This document shows positions 8,764 through 16,551 of a stretch of 64,000 nt of DNA, one piece after another. The position numbers and the translations under genes were made by a program. Under the pieces are notes generated by a model. It saw only the letters and a program-made list of their open reading frames with translations, was not told where the DNA came from and ran no database searches. The stretch lies in assembly GCF_049803795.1 (NCBI RefSeq), contig NZ_JBNAGJ010000011.1:20240-84239 (forward strand), read 5' to 3'. The DNA is from Thalassobius sp002708925 (lineage in GTDB: Bacteria > Pseudomonadota > Alphaproteobacteria > Rhodobacterales > Rhodobacteraceae). Numbering within the stretch: the first letter of the stretch is position 1; every line of letters begins with the position of its first letter.

Positions 8764-9521
8764 TACACAGCCCCCGCTTCTTTGAGTTTCTCGACCAGTT
8801 CGTCGACCGAGCCGACGATGATCCCAGCGGCGCGGGCCTCGGGTTCGGCCGTGCTGACGATTTCCAGGCGCGGGGCGACTTCGACGCCGTAATCGGCGGC
8901 GGTTTTTTCGTCCAACGGCTTTTTCTTGGCCTTCATGATATTCGGCAGCGAGGCATAGCGCGGTTCGTTCAGGCGCAGGTCGACGGTGACGATGGCCGGC
9001 ATTTTGACCTTGATAGTTTGCAATCCGCCGTCGACTTCGCGGGTCACGTTGGCGCTGTCGCCGTCGATCTCCAGTTTGGAGGCGAACGTCGCCTGTGCCC
9101 AACCCGTGAGCGCCGCAAGCATCTGCCCGGTGGCGTTCATGTCATTGTCGATGGCCTGTTTACCGCACAGAACGATACCTGGCTGTTCTTCGTCGATCAC
9201 CGCTTTCAGCAGCTTCGCCACGGCGAGGGGTTCGATGTCGGTATGCACATCGTCGGCGGCGACAATCAGGATCGCCCGGTCGGCCCCCATGGCCAAAGCT
9301 GTCCGCAGCGTTTCCTGCGCCTGCTTTACGCCGACCGAGACCGCAATGATCTCTTCGGCTTTGCCGGCCTCTTTCAGTCGGATCGCCTCCTCGACGGCAA
9401 TTTCGTCAAACGGATTCATCGACATTTTCACGTTGGCGAGATCAACGCCCGATCCGCCCGCTTTGACGCGAACCTTCACGTTATAGTCGATCACGCGTTT
9501 GACAGGCACCAGCACCTTCAT
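8763..9521 (-). CDS. etfB: Electron transfer flavoprotein beta subunit
   Basis: About 252 residues starting MKVLVPVKRVIDYNVKVR, with the AMP-binding region, the VSVG...QAQETLRTALAMGADRAI segment and the DNDMNATGQMLAALTGW signature. The start at 9521 has AGGAG eight bases upstream. First gene of the leftward operon etfB-etfA-acyl-CoA dehydrogenase-ETF-QO-maoC-ahpD-like-phaC. The promoter lies nearly 500 bases upstream, near 10.0 kb, leaving an unusually long leader. Confidence 0.96.
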   Translation of the reverse strand: MKVLVPVKRVIDYNVKVRVKAGGSGVDLANVKMSMNPFDEIAVEEAIRLKEAGKAEEIIAVSVGVKQAQETLRTALAMGADRAILIVAADDVHTDIEPLAVAKLLKAVIDEEQPGIVLCGKQAIDNDMNATGQMLAALTGWAQATFASKLEIDGDSANVTREVDGGLQTIKVKMPAIVTVDLRLNEPRYASLPNIMKAKKKPLDEKTAADYGVEVAPRLEIVSTAEPEARAAGIIVGSVDELVEKLKEAGAV

Positions 9522-9975
9522 TATGAGGCTCCTTTTTTTGATGTTCGGCCATCGGGAAGTGTCCGATGGGAAACGCGACTTCACTTGGTAGTTTCGTTCA
9601 GGTTCCAGAGATTGTTCACCACGTCACTGCCATCTTCGAAAACCCGGTTTAATGTGTTTTCAACTTGCCAAATGCAGCTGATTTTGTGGCTCGCCTTTTT
9701 GGCGCCCATGCCAACAATCGACGCAACCGCCACCGGGTACCTTGCTTGTAAGGTACATGTGGACGAGGTGTTTGTAGCTCTTGCTGTCCTTGATCCCCTT
9801 CAGGCTGAGGCTTTCCAATTGGGTGGACGACGTGCGGCAGCTGGCATCGCATGTCTTCGATCACAATCCTGAGCTGGCAGCCCTGGTTACAGCCTGCAGC
9901 AATGATTTCGTCAACGCGCACCAGATCGGCGACCCCTTTGGTTCCAAGACGACAGTTTTTTTGTCAGCATTTAGG
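9522..9975. other. Long leader of the etf operon with possible gene remnant
   Basis: About 450 bases between the promoter and etfB. Leftward, two adjoining frames read like a broken protein: GVADLVRVDEIIAAGCNQG (about 9930-9870) and, in another frame, KGIKDSKSYKHLVHMYLTSK (about 9805-9745) ending LHLAS with a stop near 9660. Codon use is high-GC and gene-like, but the opposite strand also has a plausible short frame (about 9781-9990). I do not recognise either, and cannot call a functional gene. Confidence 0.35.
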
Positions 9976-10022
9976 TTTCCTTTTTACTGACTAGTAAGTA
10001 ATAAATAGCTGAAGCAGTCAAC
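9976..10022 (-). promoter_or_regulatory. Promoter/operator of the etf-PHA operon
   Basis: Read on the minus strand: GTTGAC (-35-like; 10022-10017), an AT-rich stretch TTTATTACTTACT, then the palindrome TTACT-N4-AGTAA (9984-9997). The whole 40-base block aligns without gaps, 32/40 identical, to the promoter at the right edge of the window. The symmetric half-sites fit a TetR-family dimer overlapping the -10 to +1 region, which would mean repression. Confidence 0.65.
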
Positions 10023-10377
10023 AAAAAATATTGACGCTTTTTCATAAGCTTGGGGATAGCTATCAGAAGAAGCGGGTGCTTTGCCGCGTTCAAACGAGAA
10101 TCAGAAGTAGTGTGTTATCGTGCCAAGCACATTGTCCGTTCAATATATGCGTTGCGGTCTGTGAACTCTCGTTTCTGCTTGCGCCCGCTCAGTGCCGGTC
10201 GGGAACAAGGGAAAAGCACATTTGCGACCCATCGGCTTTAGCCAAAAAAAGACGGGCTCTCGAATTCCCGAGGATCGCAAATACTTAACATAAACTTCAT
10301 TATGCGACTTTATACTTAGCGTTGCGATAGTATATTATTGTATGTATGCTGAACTCCTATCACGGAGGCTCCACAGC
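10023..10377. other. Intergenic region with palindromic promoter motif
   Basis: No credible gene. Near its right end (10321-10338) is GTTGCGATAGTATATTAT, an AT-rich near-palindrome that recurs in inverted orientation around 12357-12375. It ends about 40 bases before the next start codon, so it probably overlaps that gene's promoter. Confidence 0.5.
10326..10339 (+). promoter_or_regulatory. GATAGTATATTATT motif, copy 1
   Basis: Imperfect palindrome (GATARTATAYTATC type) upstream of the secreted-protein gene at 10378. Including flanks, 17 of 18 bases match copy 2 near 12.36 kb. Likely a promoter/operator shared by genes of the conjugation locus. Confidence 0.5.
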
Positions 10378-11073
10378 ATGCGCCATTTACTCAAGAAGCT
10401 CCTCCCCTCGGTCGCAGTCGCTTTGACCGTGACAGGTTCTTCGCTGCCAATACCCGCCCGCGCGCAGACATACCCGATCGATTGCGCGATCCTCTTGTGC
10501 CTGTCTGGCGGCTGGCCTGCTTCCGTCCCTTGCGCCCGAGCCCGCGCCGAATTTATCCGGCGGATTACACCTTGGCCGGTCGAACCACCGCTGCAAATCT
10601 GGCGCTGTCCCATGGGCGCCTCCTACGAGAACGATCGGTTACAAAACAACGCTGGCGGCATCTTTGAAGCCTTGTACCGAACCGACAGCCGTCGACCGCT
10701 TCAATCCTTGCCAGTAGATAATCTCGTTCCCACCGACCTCGCCCTGCGGCTCGTTCAGGACCGCGCGGACATCGATATCAGCGGGCCAGAGTTCAATTTC
10801 GTGCGGTCCATCCGCGTCTTCGATGTACGGTATGCACGACAGCACGAGTCCGGGCGCGATGGGGATTGTAACCGAAGCGCGACCGTGGTCCTCGGCACCT
10901 ACGGGACCCAAGGCGATTTCTCATGGCAGCGATCTTCGATAACTGCCCTGCCCGAGGCCCATGTGGGACTTGAACGTTGGGGCGAGCATTGCCCTGGCAT
11001 TTATCACCGATCCGTCTTCGTCGATTGGCGTGACTATGACGGCAACTACGGGTTCGAGCAGGTGAACTACTGA
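10378..11073 (+). CDS. Secreted protein of the conjugation locus, unknown function
   Basis: About 231 residues. From ATG 10378 (CGGAGG about ten bases upstream) the protein has a signal peptide: MRHLLKKLLPSVAVALTVTG followed by a cut near PARAQ. The mature part has several Cys (LLCLSGGWPASVPCARARAEF, WRCPMG, GRDGDCNRS, EHCPGIYH) suggesting disulfides in the periplasm, and a Trp/Tyr-rich end. I do not recognise the family. It lies at the left end of the virB-like cluster, in the same direction, so a role in the periplasmic part of transfer or in mating-pair formation is plausible but unproven. Confidence 0.65.
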   Translation: MRHLLKKLLPSVAVALTVTGSSLPIPARAQTYPIDCAILLCLSGGWPASVPCARARAEFIRRITPWPVEPPLQIWRCPMGASYENDRLQNNAGGIFEALYRTDSRRPLQSLPVDNLVPTDLALRLVQDRADIDISGPEFNFVRSIRVFDVRYARQHESGRDGDCNRSATVVLGTYGTQGDFSWQRSSITALPEAHVGLERWGEHCPGIYHRSVFVDWRDYDGNYGFEQVNY

Positions 11074-11193
11074 CCTGCCGCTACGTAGATTTGTCATGGA
11101 AGACGGCTTCTTTGGCTTGCACGACCGCACCGCATACGCTTCGCGGTCCACATGCTGTTTGGCGTTTAGGCAAACACCGCGGGTTCGCTCTGT

Positions 11194-11421
11194 TCACCCG
11201 TCGTCGCTTCTTCCGATCCTCGTCAGCGCATCGAAGTCGATTTCTTGCTTCTGTTCGTCACTTATATCCGGCCGGGTTTCCGATACCGGCTGGGGCCCTT
11301 GGACGTCCCACATCACCGCATGTGAGCCTGTCCTCCAGCGATAAACCCAACCAACAACACTGCACCCATCGGTCCCGATCAGATTGGCGATCGCGACGCC
11401 CTCACCCTTATCTTCGTTCAC
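11194..11421 (-). CDS. Small hypothetical protein
   Basis: A possible 75-residue protein starting at GTG 11421, with AGGAAG about ten bases upstream. The sequence (ANLIGTDGCSVVGWVYRW, then SHAVMWDVQGPQP and an acidic tail) reads like a real small soluble protein and codon use is gene-like, but I know no family. The rest of 11074-11590 holds nothing I can support. Confidence 0.4.
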   Translation of the reverse strand: MNEDKGEGVAIANLIGTDGCSVVGWVYRWRTGSHAVMWDVQGPQPVSETRPDISDEQKQEIDFDALTRIGRSDDG

Positions 11422-11590
11422 TGTTTACTGGCTTCCTGCACTGCGGCGCTGCGAATTGCGGCGTGGGGTTGCAGAGCGTTCACTACGACCGCGCGCCGGG
11501 CTTCTTTGATGTTGGCTAACTGGTCCTCGATGAGGAAATGATCATCAGACCGGGAAAGTGGGTTCCCGTGTTCTCAACAATTCATTGGCT

Positions 11591-11848
11591 TCAAATCCTG
11601 TGGTCGGGCTCCGTGGCGGCTTCAACGATCGCCAGAACCTCGAACGGGTCAAAGCCGATGGCGCGCGCCAAGACGACCAGCTCGACAACGTCGACCCGGC
11701 GCTGGCCGCTCTCAAGGCGGGCAATAAGGGACTGGTGGCATCTGAGCCTGTCTGCCAGGTCTTTCTGACCAAGGCCCGCTTTGACACGGGCGTCGACCAA
11801 CGCCTGACAGAGTGCCACTTGTCCCTTGCTTCTGATTGTCTTTGCCAC
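11591..11848 (-). CDS. XRE-family transcriptional regulator (small HTH)
   Basis: An 85-residue protein that is essentially one HTH_3 domain: CQALVDARVKAGLGQKDLAD, then RLRCHQSLIARLESGQRRVD and VVELVVLARAIGFDPFEVL. Such single-domain proteins act as dimeric repressors, often of their own promoter. The GTG start at 11848 lies directly beside the palindrome GTCAC-N9-GTGAC (11851-11869), and a second palindrome (11892-11908) follows, so autoregulation is likely. It is placed inside the conjugation locus and could repress the virB-like operon. Confidence 0.8.
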   Translation of the reverse strand: MAKTIRSKGQVALCQALVDARVKAGLGQKDLADRLRCHQSLIARLESGQRRVDVVELVVLARAIGFDPFEVLAIVEAATEPDHRI

Positions 11849-11850
11849 GC

Positions 11851-11869
11851 GTCACATACCTTTTGTGAC
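11851..11869. promoter_or_regulatory. Palindromic operator GTCAC-N9-GTGAC
   Basis: GTCACATACCTTTTGTGAC lies immediately upstream of the XRE gene start, so a bound dimer would block its ribosome site and promoter-proximal region. Inference from symmetry and position. Confidence 0.5.
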
Positions 11870-11891
11870 GTCGCTAGCGGATGAAATCTGT

Positions 11892-11908
11892 TATCTAAAA
11901 AGTAGATA
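11892..11908. promoter_or_regulatory. Palindromic operator TATCTA-N5-TAGATA
   Basis: Perfect six-base arms around AAAAG, about 45 bases upstream of the XRE start. Nearly the same palindrome (ATGATCTA-N6-TAGATCAT) precedes hipB at 24.4 kb, which suggests related regulators or cross-talk. Confidence 0.5.
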
Positions 11909-11972
11909 TATGAGGGTGTTATCGGCGTCTGGTTTCCATGGGCTGCAAGTCTGATGCTCCCGAGGTTGCCCA

Positions 11973-12266
11973 TCAATCCCCTACCAATTGCAGGAACCGG
12001 CCATAGTCCTCGCTGACTTCGCGCGCTTCCTCGAAGGCGCGGGCCCGTTCACCGTCGAGGCAACGGAAGTAGCTCTGGATATCCTGAATGTAATCTTCGA
12101 AGTCGCCGCGGATGATATCCGCATAGTCCCGCGCGGCCTGCGAATCGCTTGGCAGGAAAGGACGGGATGGCGCAAAGCAGGATTCCGCCAAAACCGGCCC
12201 AGGAACGCAGATCAGAAGGGCCATAGCTTGCAATGGGAGCAGGCATGTCAACCTTGGGTTTCTCAA
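11973..12266 (-). CDS. Small secreted protein, unknown
   Basis: About 97 residues. I choose the TTG at 12266 because AAGGAG lies nine bases upstream; a GTG at 12293 is the alternative. The start LRNPRLTCLLPLQAMALLIC reads as a signal peptide with cleavage near VLAES. The mature part has two Cys (ESCFAP, YFRCLDGE) and helical acidic text (DYADIIRGDFEDYIQDIQ). I know no family name. It is transcribed away from the virB-like operon, sharing a divergent region with the motif at 12357-12370. Confidence 0.6.
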   Translation of the reverse strand: MRNPRLTCLLPLQAMALLICVPGPVLAESCFAPSRPFLPSDSQAARDYADIIRGDFEDYIQDIQSYFRCLDGERARAFEEAREVSEDYGRFLQLVGD

Positions 12267-12356
12267 ACCTGTTATCTCCTTGATCGCGGACACTGGCCGT
12301 GACTAGTGTTTGCGTAACCAAACTACAGCCAAAGCACGATATTACATCTTGCGGTT

Positions 12357-12370
12357 GATAATATACTATC
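12357..12370 (-). promoter_or_regulatory. GATAGTATATTATC motif, copy 2
   Basis: Lies between the divergent genes at 12266 (leftward) and 12423 (rightward). On the minus strand it reads GTTACGATAGTATATTAT, 17/18 identical to copy 1. Being nearly palindromic, it could serve both directions and thus the virB-like operon. Confidence 0.5.
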
Positions 12371-12422
12371 GTAACTCTGGGCTTCAAGTAGGAATGCCTG
12401 GGGTCGCGCCATTGGAGAAAGC

Positions 12423-12803
12423 GTGAGCCGGGCCATGAACTGGGACATCGAAGCACCAAATGTGGTTACGGAAGCCAGGTTCCGCGAACTCGTGGAAAGC
12501 GGCTATAGCGCAGAAATCCTGTGCCAAGAGTCGGCACACAAGAAAGGCCCCAGCTATTACGGGGTCTGGATCATGCGTGTTGTCTCTGATGACGGGGTGG
12601 AAAAGCTGCTGGTCACCGCTCGCACCCGGACGACCTACAACGATATCAAGATCCGCGAGTTCAAGACGATCTCCGGCGTGGTGTCTTTCTTCATTGGCCT
12701 TGGTTTTGCGCATGTCGACCTGCCGCTTGAGGCGGGGACAAGCCGTACGCACAAATTTGCGCCGCCAGACAAAGCCCCATCAGACAAGGGCGCTGGCAGC
12801 TAA
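12423..12803 (+). CDS. Conserved plasmid protein at head of virB-like operon
   Basis: About 126 residues from GTG 12423 (MSRAMNWDIEAPNVVTEARF). Soluble, mixed alpha/beta in appearance: YYGVWIMRVVSDDGVEKLLV, then TRTTYNDIKIREFKTISGVV and a basic, Pro/Lys-rich tail. No signal peptide, no recognised family. Its end overlaps the next gene, so it is probably the first gene of the virB-like operon. Confidence 0.6.
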   Translation: MSRAMNWDIEAPNVVTEARFRELVESGYSAEILCQESAHKKGPSYYGVWIMRVVSDDGVEKLLVTARTRTTYNDIKIREFKTISGVVSFFIGLGFAHVDLPLEAGTSRTHKFAPPDKAPSDKGAGS

Positions 12804-13461
12804 CCTCGTCTGTCTCTGGCTGGTCGCAGCACCTGCCTCAGCGCAAATGGTCCTGGTCATGGAGAGCGACGGCTCCCTGACCCCGTCCCGCTCTCAGAGC
12901 AGCTTTGCTCGAAACTACAATGAAGGGATTGGTCAGAGTTCGGCCTCCGATGGGATCGCGATCTTCGGCGAGGTAGAGGCCGAGCAAGAGGGCGTCCAAG
13001 TCGCGGCCCTTGCCCGCCCGACTCCCCTGCCCCGCGCCGATGTCCTCTCCGGGATTCAGACCACGGCCTTGCGCTATGCCGGCCATCCCGGCCTGCGTCG
13101 CGCGGGGCTTTCCGTGACGGATTGGCTAGCTCTCTATCGAGCCAATATCGAGGTTGAGAGCGCCTACCGGCAGGATGCGATTTCAAGTGCAGGTGCCATT
13201 GGCCTTGGTCAATTGATGCCAGCGACGGCGCGTGATCTGGGCGTCGACCCGCGTGACCCTCAACAGAACCTCGACGGCTCTGCCCGCTACCTCGCGATGA
13301 TGCTGGAGCGCTTCGGCGATCCGCATCTGGCGCTGGCAGCCTACAACGCCGGACCCGATGCGATCCGCCAGTACGGCGGCATTCCCCCCTACAGAGAAAC
13401 CCAGAACCACGTGGCGCGCGTCATGGCTGTCGTGGCCCGATTGGAAGGATCAAATTCATGA
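12757..13461 (+). CDS. VirB1-like lytic transglycosylase
   Basis: Periplasmic enzyme that opens peptidoglycan for assembly of the transfer channel. Starting at TTG 12757 gives about 234 residues with a clear signal peptide (LAANLVCLWLVAAPASAQ). The SLT domain holds the catalytic Glu in ANIEVESAYRQDAISSAGAI, then GLGQLMPATARDLGV and LALAAYNAGPDAI, all family marks. The ribosome site is not obvious, so the start is uncertain; the frame overlaps the preceding gene. Its stop overlaps the VirB2 start as ATGA. Confidence 0.85.
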   Translation: MRRQTKPHQTRALAANLVCLWLVAAPASAQMVLVMESDGSLTPSRSQSSFARNYNEGIGQSSASDGIAIFGEVEAEQEGVQVAALARPTPLPRADVLSGIQTTALRYAGHPGLRRAGLSVTDWLALYRANIEVESAYRQDAISSAGAIGLGQLMPATARDLGVDPRDPQQNLDGSARYLAMMLERFGDPHLALAAYNAGPDAIRQYGGIPPYRETQNHVARVMAVVARLEGSNS

Positions 13462-13751
13462 AGCACATATCTAACCTGTTTATTGCGTCGCTCGCGCTCT
13501 TCCTGCTCTTCGCAGAGCCTGCGCTTGCTCAAAGCATCGATCTCTCCCCGATCCAGAGCTTGTTGCAGGGCATTGTCGATGCGCTGACCGGTCCGCTTGG
13601 CGTTGTCATCGCGACGCTGGCCGTGCTGGGCGTCTTCCTGAGCTGGTTCTTCAACATCATCGACCTGCGCCAAGCCCTCTGGGTGCTTGTCGGCATCGCC
13701 GGTGTTGCCGCCGCTCCCACCATCGTTGCCGCGGTCTTTGCCGGTGGCTGA
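13458..13751 (+). CDS. virB2: VirB2-like pilin (TrbC/VirB2 family)
   Basis: A 97-residue small membrane protein: signal peptide ending EPALAQ, then two hydrophobic helices (LGVVIATLAVLGVFLSWFF and ALWVLVGIAGVAAAPTIV). This two-helix layout and its place between VirB1 and VirB3 identify the major conjugative pilus subunit. Confidence 0.88.
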   Translation: MKHISNLFIASLALFLLFAEPALAQSIDLSPIQSLLQGIVDALTGPLGVVIATLAVLGVFLSWFFNIIDLRQALWVLVGIAGVAAAPTIVAAVFAGG

Positions 13752-14022
13752 GCGCTCGCCTCTCTTTCTCGGCCTCGTGCGCCCGCCGAAGCTTCTGGGC
13801 CTGCCCATCATGTATGCGATGGTCTGGCTCTTCGGCTCGGTGCTCTTGTTCGTCTGGGTCCAGCACATCGCGGTGCTGGGCGTGGCCGCCCTGCTCTACC
13901 CGGTTCTCTGGAAGGCCGCGGACTGGGATCCGCGCTTCATCGACGTGATGATGACGGCGCTGCAGGAGACCCCGCCGACGCGGAACCGCTCTATTCATGG
14001 CGGGGACAGCTATGCGCCCTGA
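13744..14022 (+). CDS. virB3: VirB3-like inner-membrane protein
   Basis: About 92 residues from GTG 13744, overlapping the virB2 stop. It begins VAERSPLFLGLVRPPKLLGL, typical of VirB3, followed by a double membrane helix (MYAMVWLFGSVLLFVWVQHI) and VLWKAADWDPRFIDV. VirB3 partners the VirB4 ATPase. It overlaps the virB4 start. Confidence 0.88.
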   Translation: MAERSPLFLGLVRPPKLLGLPIMYAMVWLFGSVLLFVWVQHIAVLGVAALLYPVLWKAADWDPRFIDVMMTALQETPPTRNRSIHGGDSYAP

Positions 14023-16387
14023 TGAAGCCATGAACGAAGCGCTCGATCTCCGCACGATGACGCCGGACTGGTATGCTCGGGAAACCCGCCTCGCGCATAT
14101 GCTGCCTTACGTCAGTCTGGTCGATGACCGCACTGTACGAACCCGGGTGAACGAGCTTTTCCAGTGCATCCGGCTCGATGGGGTCAACAGCTACACGACG
14201 GATGATGCCTATCTCGACAAGGTGACTGCCCTCTTTGCCAGGATCATCGCGCAGCTGGGGCCGGAGTTCAGCTATTACGTCCACAAGGTCTCAAAGGCGA
14301 TCACGCCGGACCTCGAGCCCCTGCGTGAGGACAGTTTTGCTGGAGAAGTTGACCGTCTCTGGCGCACGAAACTCGAGACCAGCGGCCTGCGCGACAAAAC
14401 CTTGACGCTCACCGTGATTCATCGCCCGCCTCCGAAAAGCGTCCTGCCGTTCCTGAACCGCAGCGCGCCGGATCGCCTTAAGGAAGCAACCGAGAAGCGC
14501 CTGCGCCGTCTGGGCGAGGCCGTGAGCGTGTTCCTGTCAGGCCTGACGGAGCTTAACCCACGTGTGCTTTCGGCCAAGTCCGGCGAGTTGATCGGCTTTC
14601 TGGGGGCCCTCAACACTGGCCAGGAACTGCCGCTCTACCCGGCCAACACCTACGGCTTTCTGTCCTTCAACGTCGCCAATACCCGCGTGACGTTTCATGG
14701 GGACCATTTCGAGCTCTCGGAAGGCGTCGTGGGGCATCGCTACGGCAAGAGTTTCACCATCGGGGAATACTCGGAAGGCACCTCCTGCACCATGTTCGAC
14801 ATGCTGAACCTGCCGGTCGACATGATCGTCACGCACTCCTTCACGCCGATCAATTCGAACCTCATGGCGGGCCGTATCAAGCGGCAAAAGCGCCAGATGC
14901 AGGCCAGCCAGGACGCAGCCCTCTCGCTCCTGGAAGCCCTCGACATCGCCGCCGATGATCTCGAGGCCAAGCGCCAAAGCTTCGGCGAGCATCACATGGT
15001 CGTGACGCTCTTTTGCGACACGCTCGAAGAACTGCAAACCCTCAGCGCCGAGATCGTGAACGCCGCCGCAACCGAAGGCATAAAGATGATTGGCGAGCGG
15101 GTCGCGGCCAAGGCGCATTACCTCAGCCAGCACCCGGGCAACCAGCCCAAGCGCGTGCGTGCCAGCGCCGTCACCAATCGCAACTTCGCGGATTTTGGGG
15201 CGTTTCATCGCACGCAGCTTGGCAAACCTGCTGAGAAAACCCCTTGGGGCAAGGTCATCACCTATCTGCCCACGCCGGAGCAGAGCGCCTACCGGTTTTC
15301 CTATCACGAGCAAGGCTCGCCCGACAAAGAACCCACCAGCGGCCATACCCTGATCATGGGGCGGCCCGGGTCAGGTAAGTCTGTGCTTTCGGCCTTCCTG
15401 ATGACCCAGGCCCGTCGCGCGGGCGCCCGGGTCTTCGTCTTCGATTACCGTCTTGGTATGGAGATGGCGGTCCGCGCGAATGGCGGGCGCTACGCGTCCC
15501 TGAACGCCGGTCAGCCCACGGGCCTCAACCCGCTCTGGACAGAGACCGATGCCCGTGGCACCGCCTGGCTCTCGGACTGGCTTGCCACCTTGCTCTACCG
15601 CGCTGACAAGCCCCTGACCCCGGCGCAGACCAACCGCATCCAGGAAGTGGTACGCCAGAATGCCCAGGCCCCCAATCCGGCCCTGCGGAACTGGCGGGAT
15701 TTCGCATCGCTTTTTGTGTCCACCGATGATGGCGGCGATCTGCACCAGCGCCTGCTCGAGTGGACCGAAGACGGCCGCTACGGCTGGATCTTCGGGCAGA
15801 GCCTCGAGGACACGTTCTCGCTCAAGGGCGATGTGGTGGGCTTCGATCTGACCGGTATTCTCGACAGCGAGGCCGACAAGGAGCGGATGGCGGTTCTCTC
15901 CTATCTTTTCCGCCGGGTCGAGCGCGAGATCGAGGACCGCCGCCCCACCATCATCGTGATCGACGAGGCCTGGAAAGCGCTCGACAACGCATATTTCGCC
16001 GAAAGGTTGTCGAACTGGCTCGTGACTGCGCGCAAGCAGAACACCGTCGCGGTGATGATGACGCAATATGCCAGCCAGCTCGAGCGCACCCGGACCGGCA
16101 AAACCATCATCGAGGCGGTGCCGACGCAGATCCTGCTGCCCAATATCCGCGCGCAGCCTGCGGATTACGCAATGCTGAACCTCACGGAGAAGGAGCTCGA
16201 CGTGCTTCTCAACACCGGCAGCGACAGCCGCCTTGCGCTGATCCGTGACGACCAAGGCTCGATCGTCGTCGATGCCGATCTGAGCGCCCTTGGGCCCAAT
16301 CTCACCATCCTCGGCGGCATGGAAAAAGGCGAGGCCTTGGTCGGTGCCGACTACCGCGACCGCCCAGACTTCTGGAGGCTTTCATGA
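14012..16387 (+). CDS. virB4: VirB4-like conjugation ATPase
   Basis: About 791 residues (family 780-830). N-terminal CagE/TrbE/VirB domain with YGFLSFNVANTRVTFHGDH, then the ATPase: Walker A GRPGSGKS at about residue 450 and Walker B TIIVIDEAWKALDN at about 646. A cytoplasmic/inner-membrane motor that energises pilus and channel assembly. I prefer ATG 14012, with GGGGA five bases upstream, to the ATG at 13997; both overlap virB3. Intact, in contrast to the cluster's 3' end. Confidence 0.94.
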   Translation: MRPDEAMNEALDLRTMTPDWYARETRLAHMLPYVSLVDDRTVRTRVNELFQCIRLDGVNSYTTDDAYLDKVTALFARIIAQLGPEFSYYVHKVSKAITPDLEPLREDSFAGEVDRLWRTKLETSGLRDKTLTLTVIHRPPPKSVLPFLNRSAPDRLKEATEKRLRRLGEAVSVFLSGLTELNPRVLSAKSGELIGFLGALNTGQELPLYPANTYGFLSFNVANTRVTFHGDHFELSEGVVGHRYGKSFTIGEYSEGTSCTMFDMLNLPVDMIVTHSFTPINSNLMAGRIKRQKRQMQASQDAALSLLEALDIAADDLEAKRQSFGEHHMVVTLFCDTLEELQTLSAEIVNAAATEGIKMIGERVAAKAHYLSQHPGNQPKRVRASAVTNRNFADFGAFHRTQLGKPAEKTPWGKVITYLPTPEQSAYRFSYHEQGSPDKEPTSGHTLIMGRPGSGKSVLSAFLMTQARRAGARVFVFDYRLGMEMAVRANGGRYASLNAGQPTGLNPLWTETDARGTAWLSDWLATLLYRADKPLTPAQTNRIQEVVRQNAQAPNPALRNWRDFASLFVSTDDGGDLHQRLLEWTEDGRYGWIFGQSLEDTFSLKGDVVGFDLTGILDSEADKERMAVLSYLFRRVEREIEDRRPTIIVIDEAWKALDNAYFAERLSNWLVTARKQNTVAVMMTQYASQLERTRTGKTIIEAVPTQILLPNIRAQPADYAMLNLTEKELDVLLNTGSDSRLALIRDDQGSIVVDADLSALGPNLTILGGMEKGEALVGADYRDRPDFWRLS

Positions 16388-16551
16388 TTCGTACTCTGTT
16401 TCTTCTCACCGCGCTCGGCGCTTTGGCCTCCTGCGCCCAGTACCAGGAACCGCAGGCGAACTGCTTCACATTCCTCGCGTCCACGGCACCTGTCACGCCT
16501 GATTGCACCTTTACGCCTCTAGATGCGCCGGAGGGCGACATTGAAGTGTAG
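16384..16551 (+). CDS. VirB7-like mini-lipoprotein
   Basis: A 55-residue frame starting ATGA over the virB4 stop. It begins MIRTLFLLTALGALASC, a lipoprotein signal with lipobox LASC, followed by AQYQEPQANCFTFLAS and a second and third Cys. Size, lipidation and position resemble VirB7, which anchors VirB9 in the outer-membrane core through lipid and a disulfide. Sequence similarity to known VirB7 is not something I can show. Confidence 0.7.
   Translation: MIRTLFLLTALGALASCAQYQEPQANCFTFLASTAPVTPDCTFTPLDAPEGDIEV

Noticed and set aside
8451..9872. 473-residue open frame on the plus strand
   Set aside because: Antisense to etfA and etfB, with Arg/His-rich text; shadow of real genes.
9649..9921. 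90-residue minus-strand frame before etfB as an intact gene
   Set aside because: Its first half looks protein-like but continuation needs a frame change; kept only as a possible remnant.
15371..16255. 294-residue minus-strand frame
   Set aside because: Antisense to virB4.
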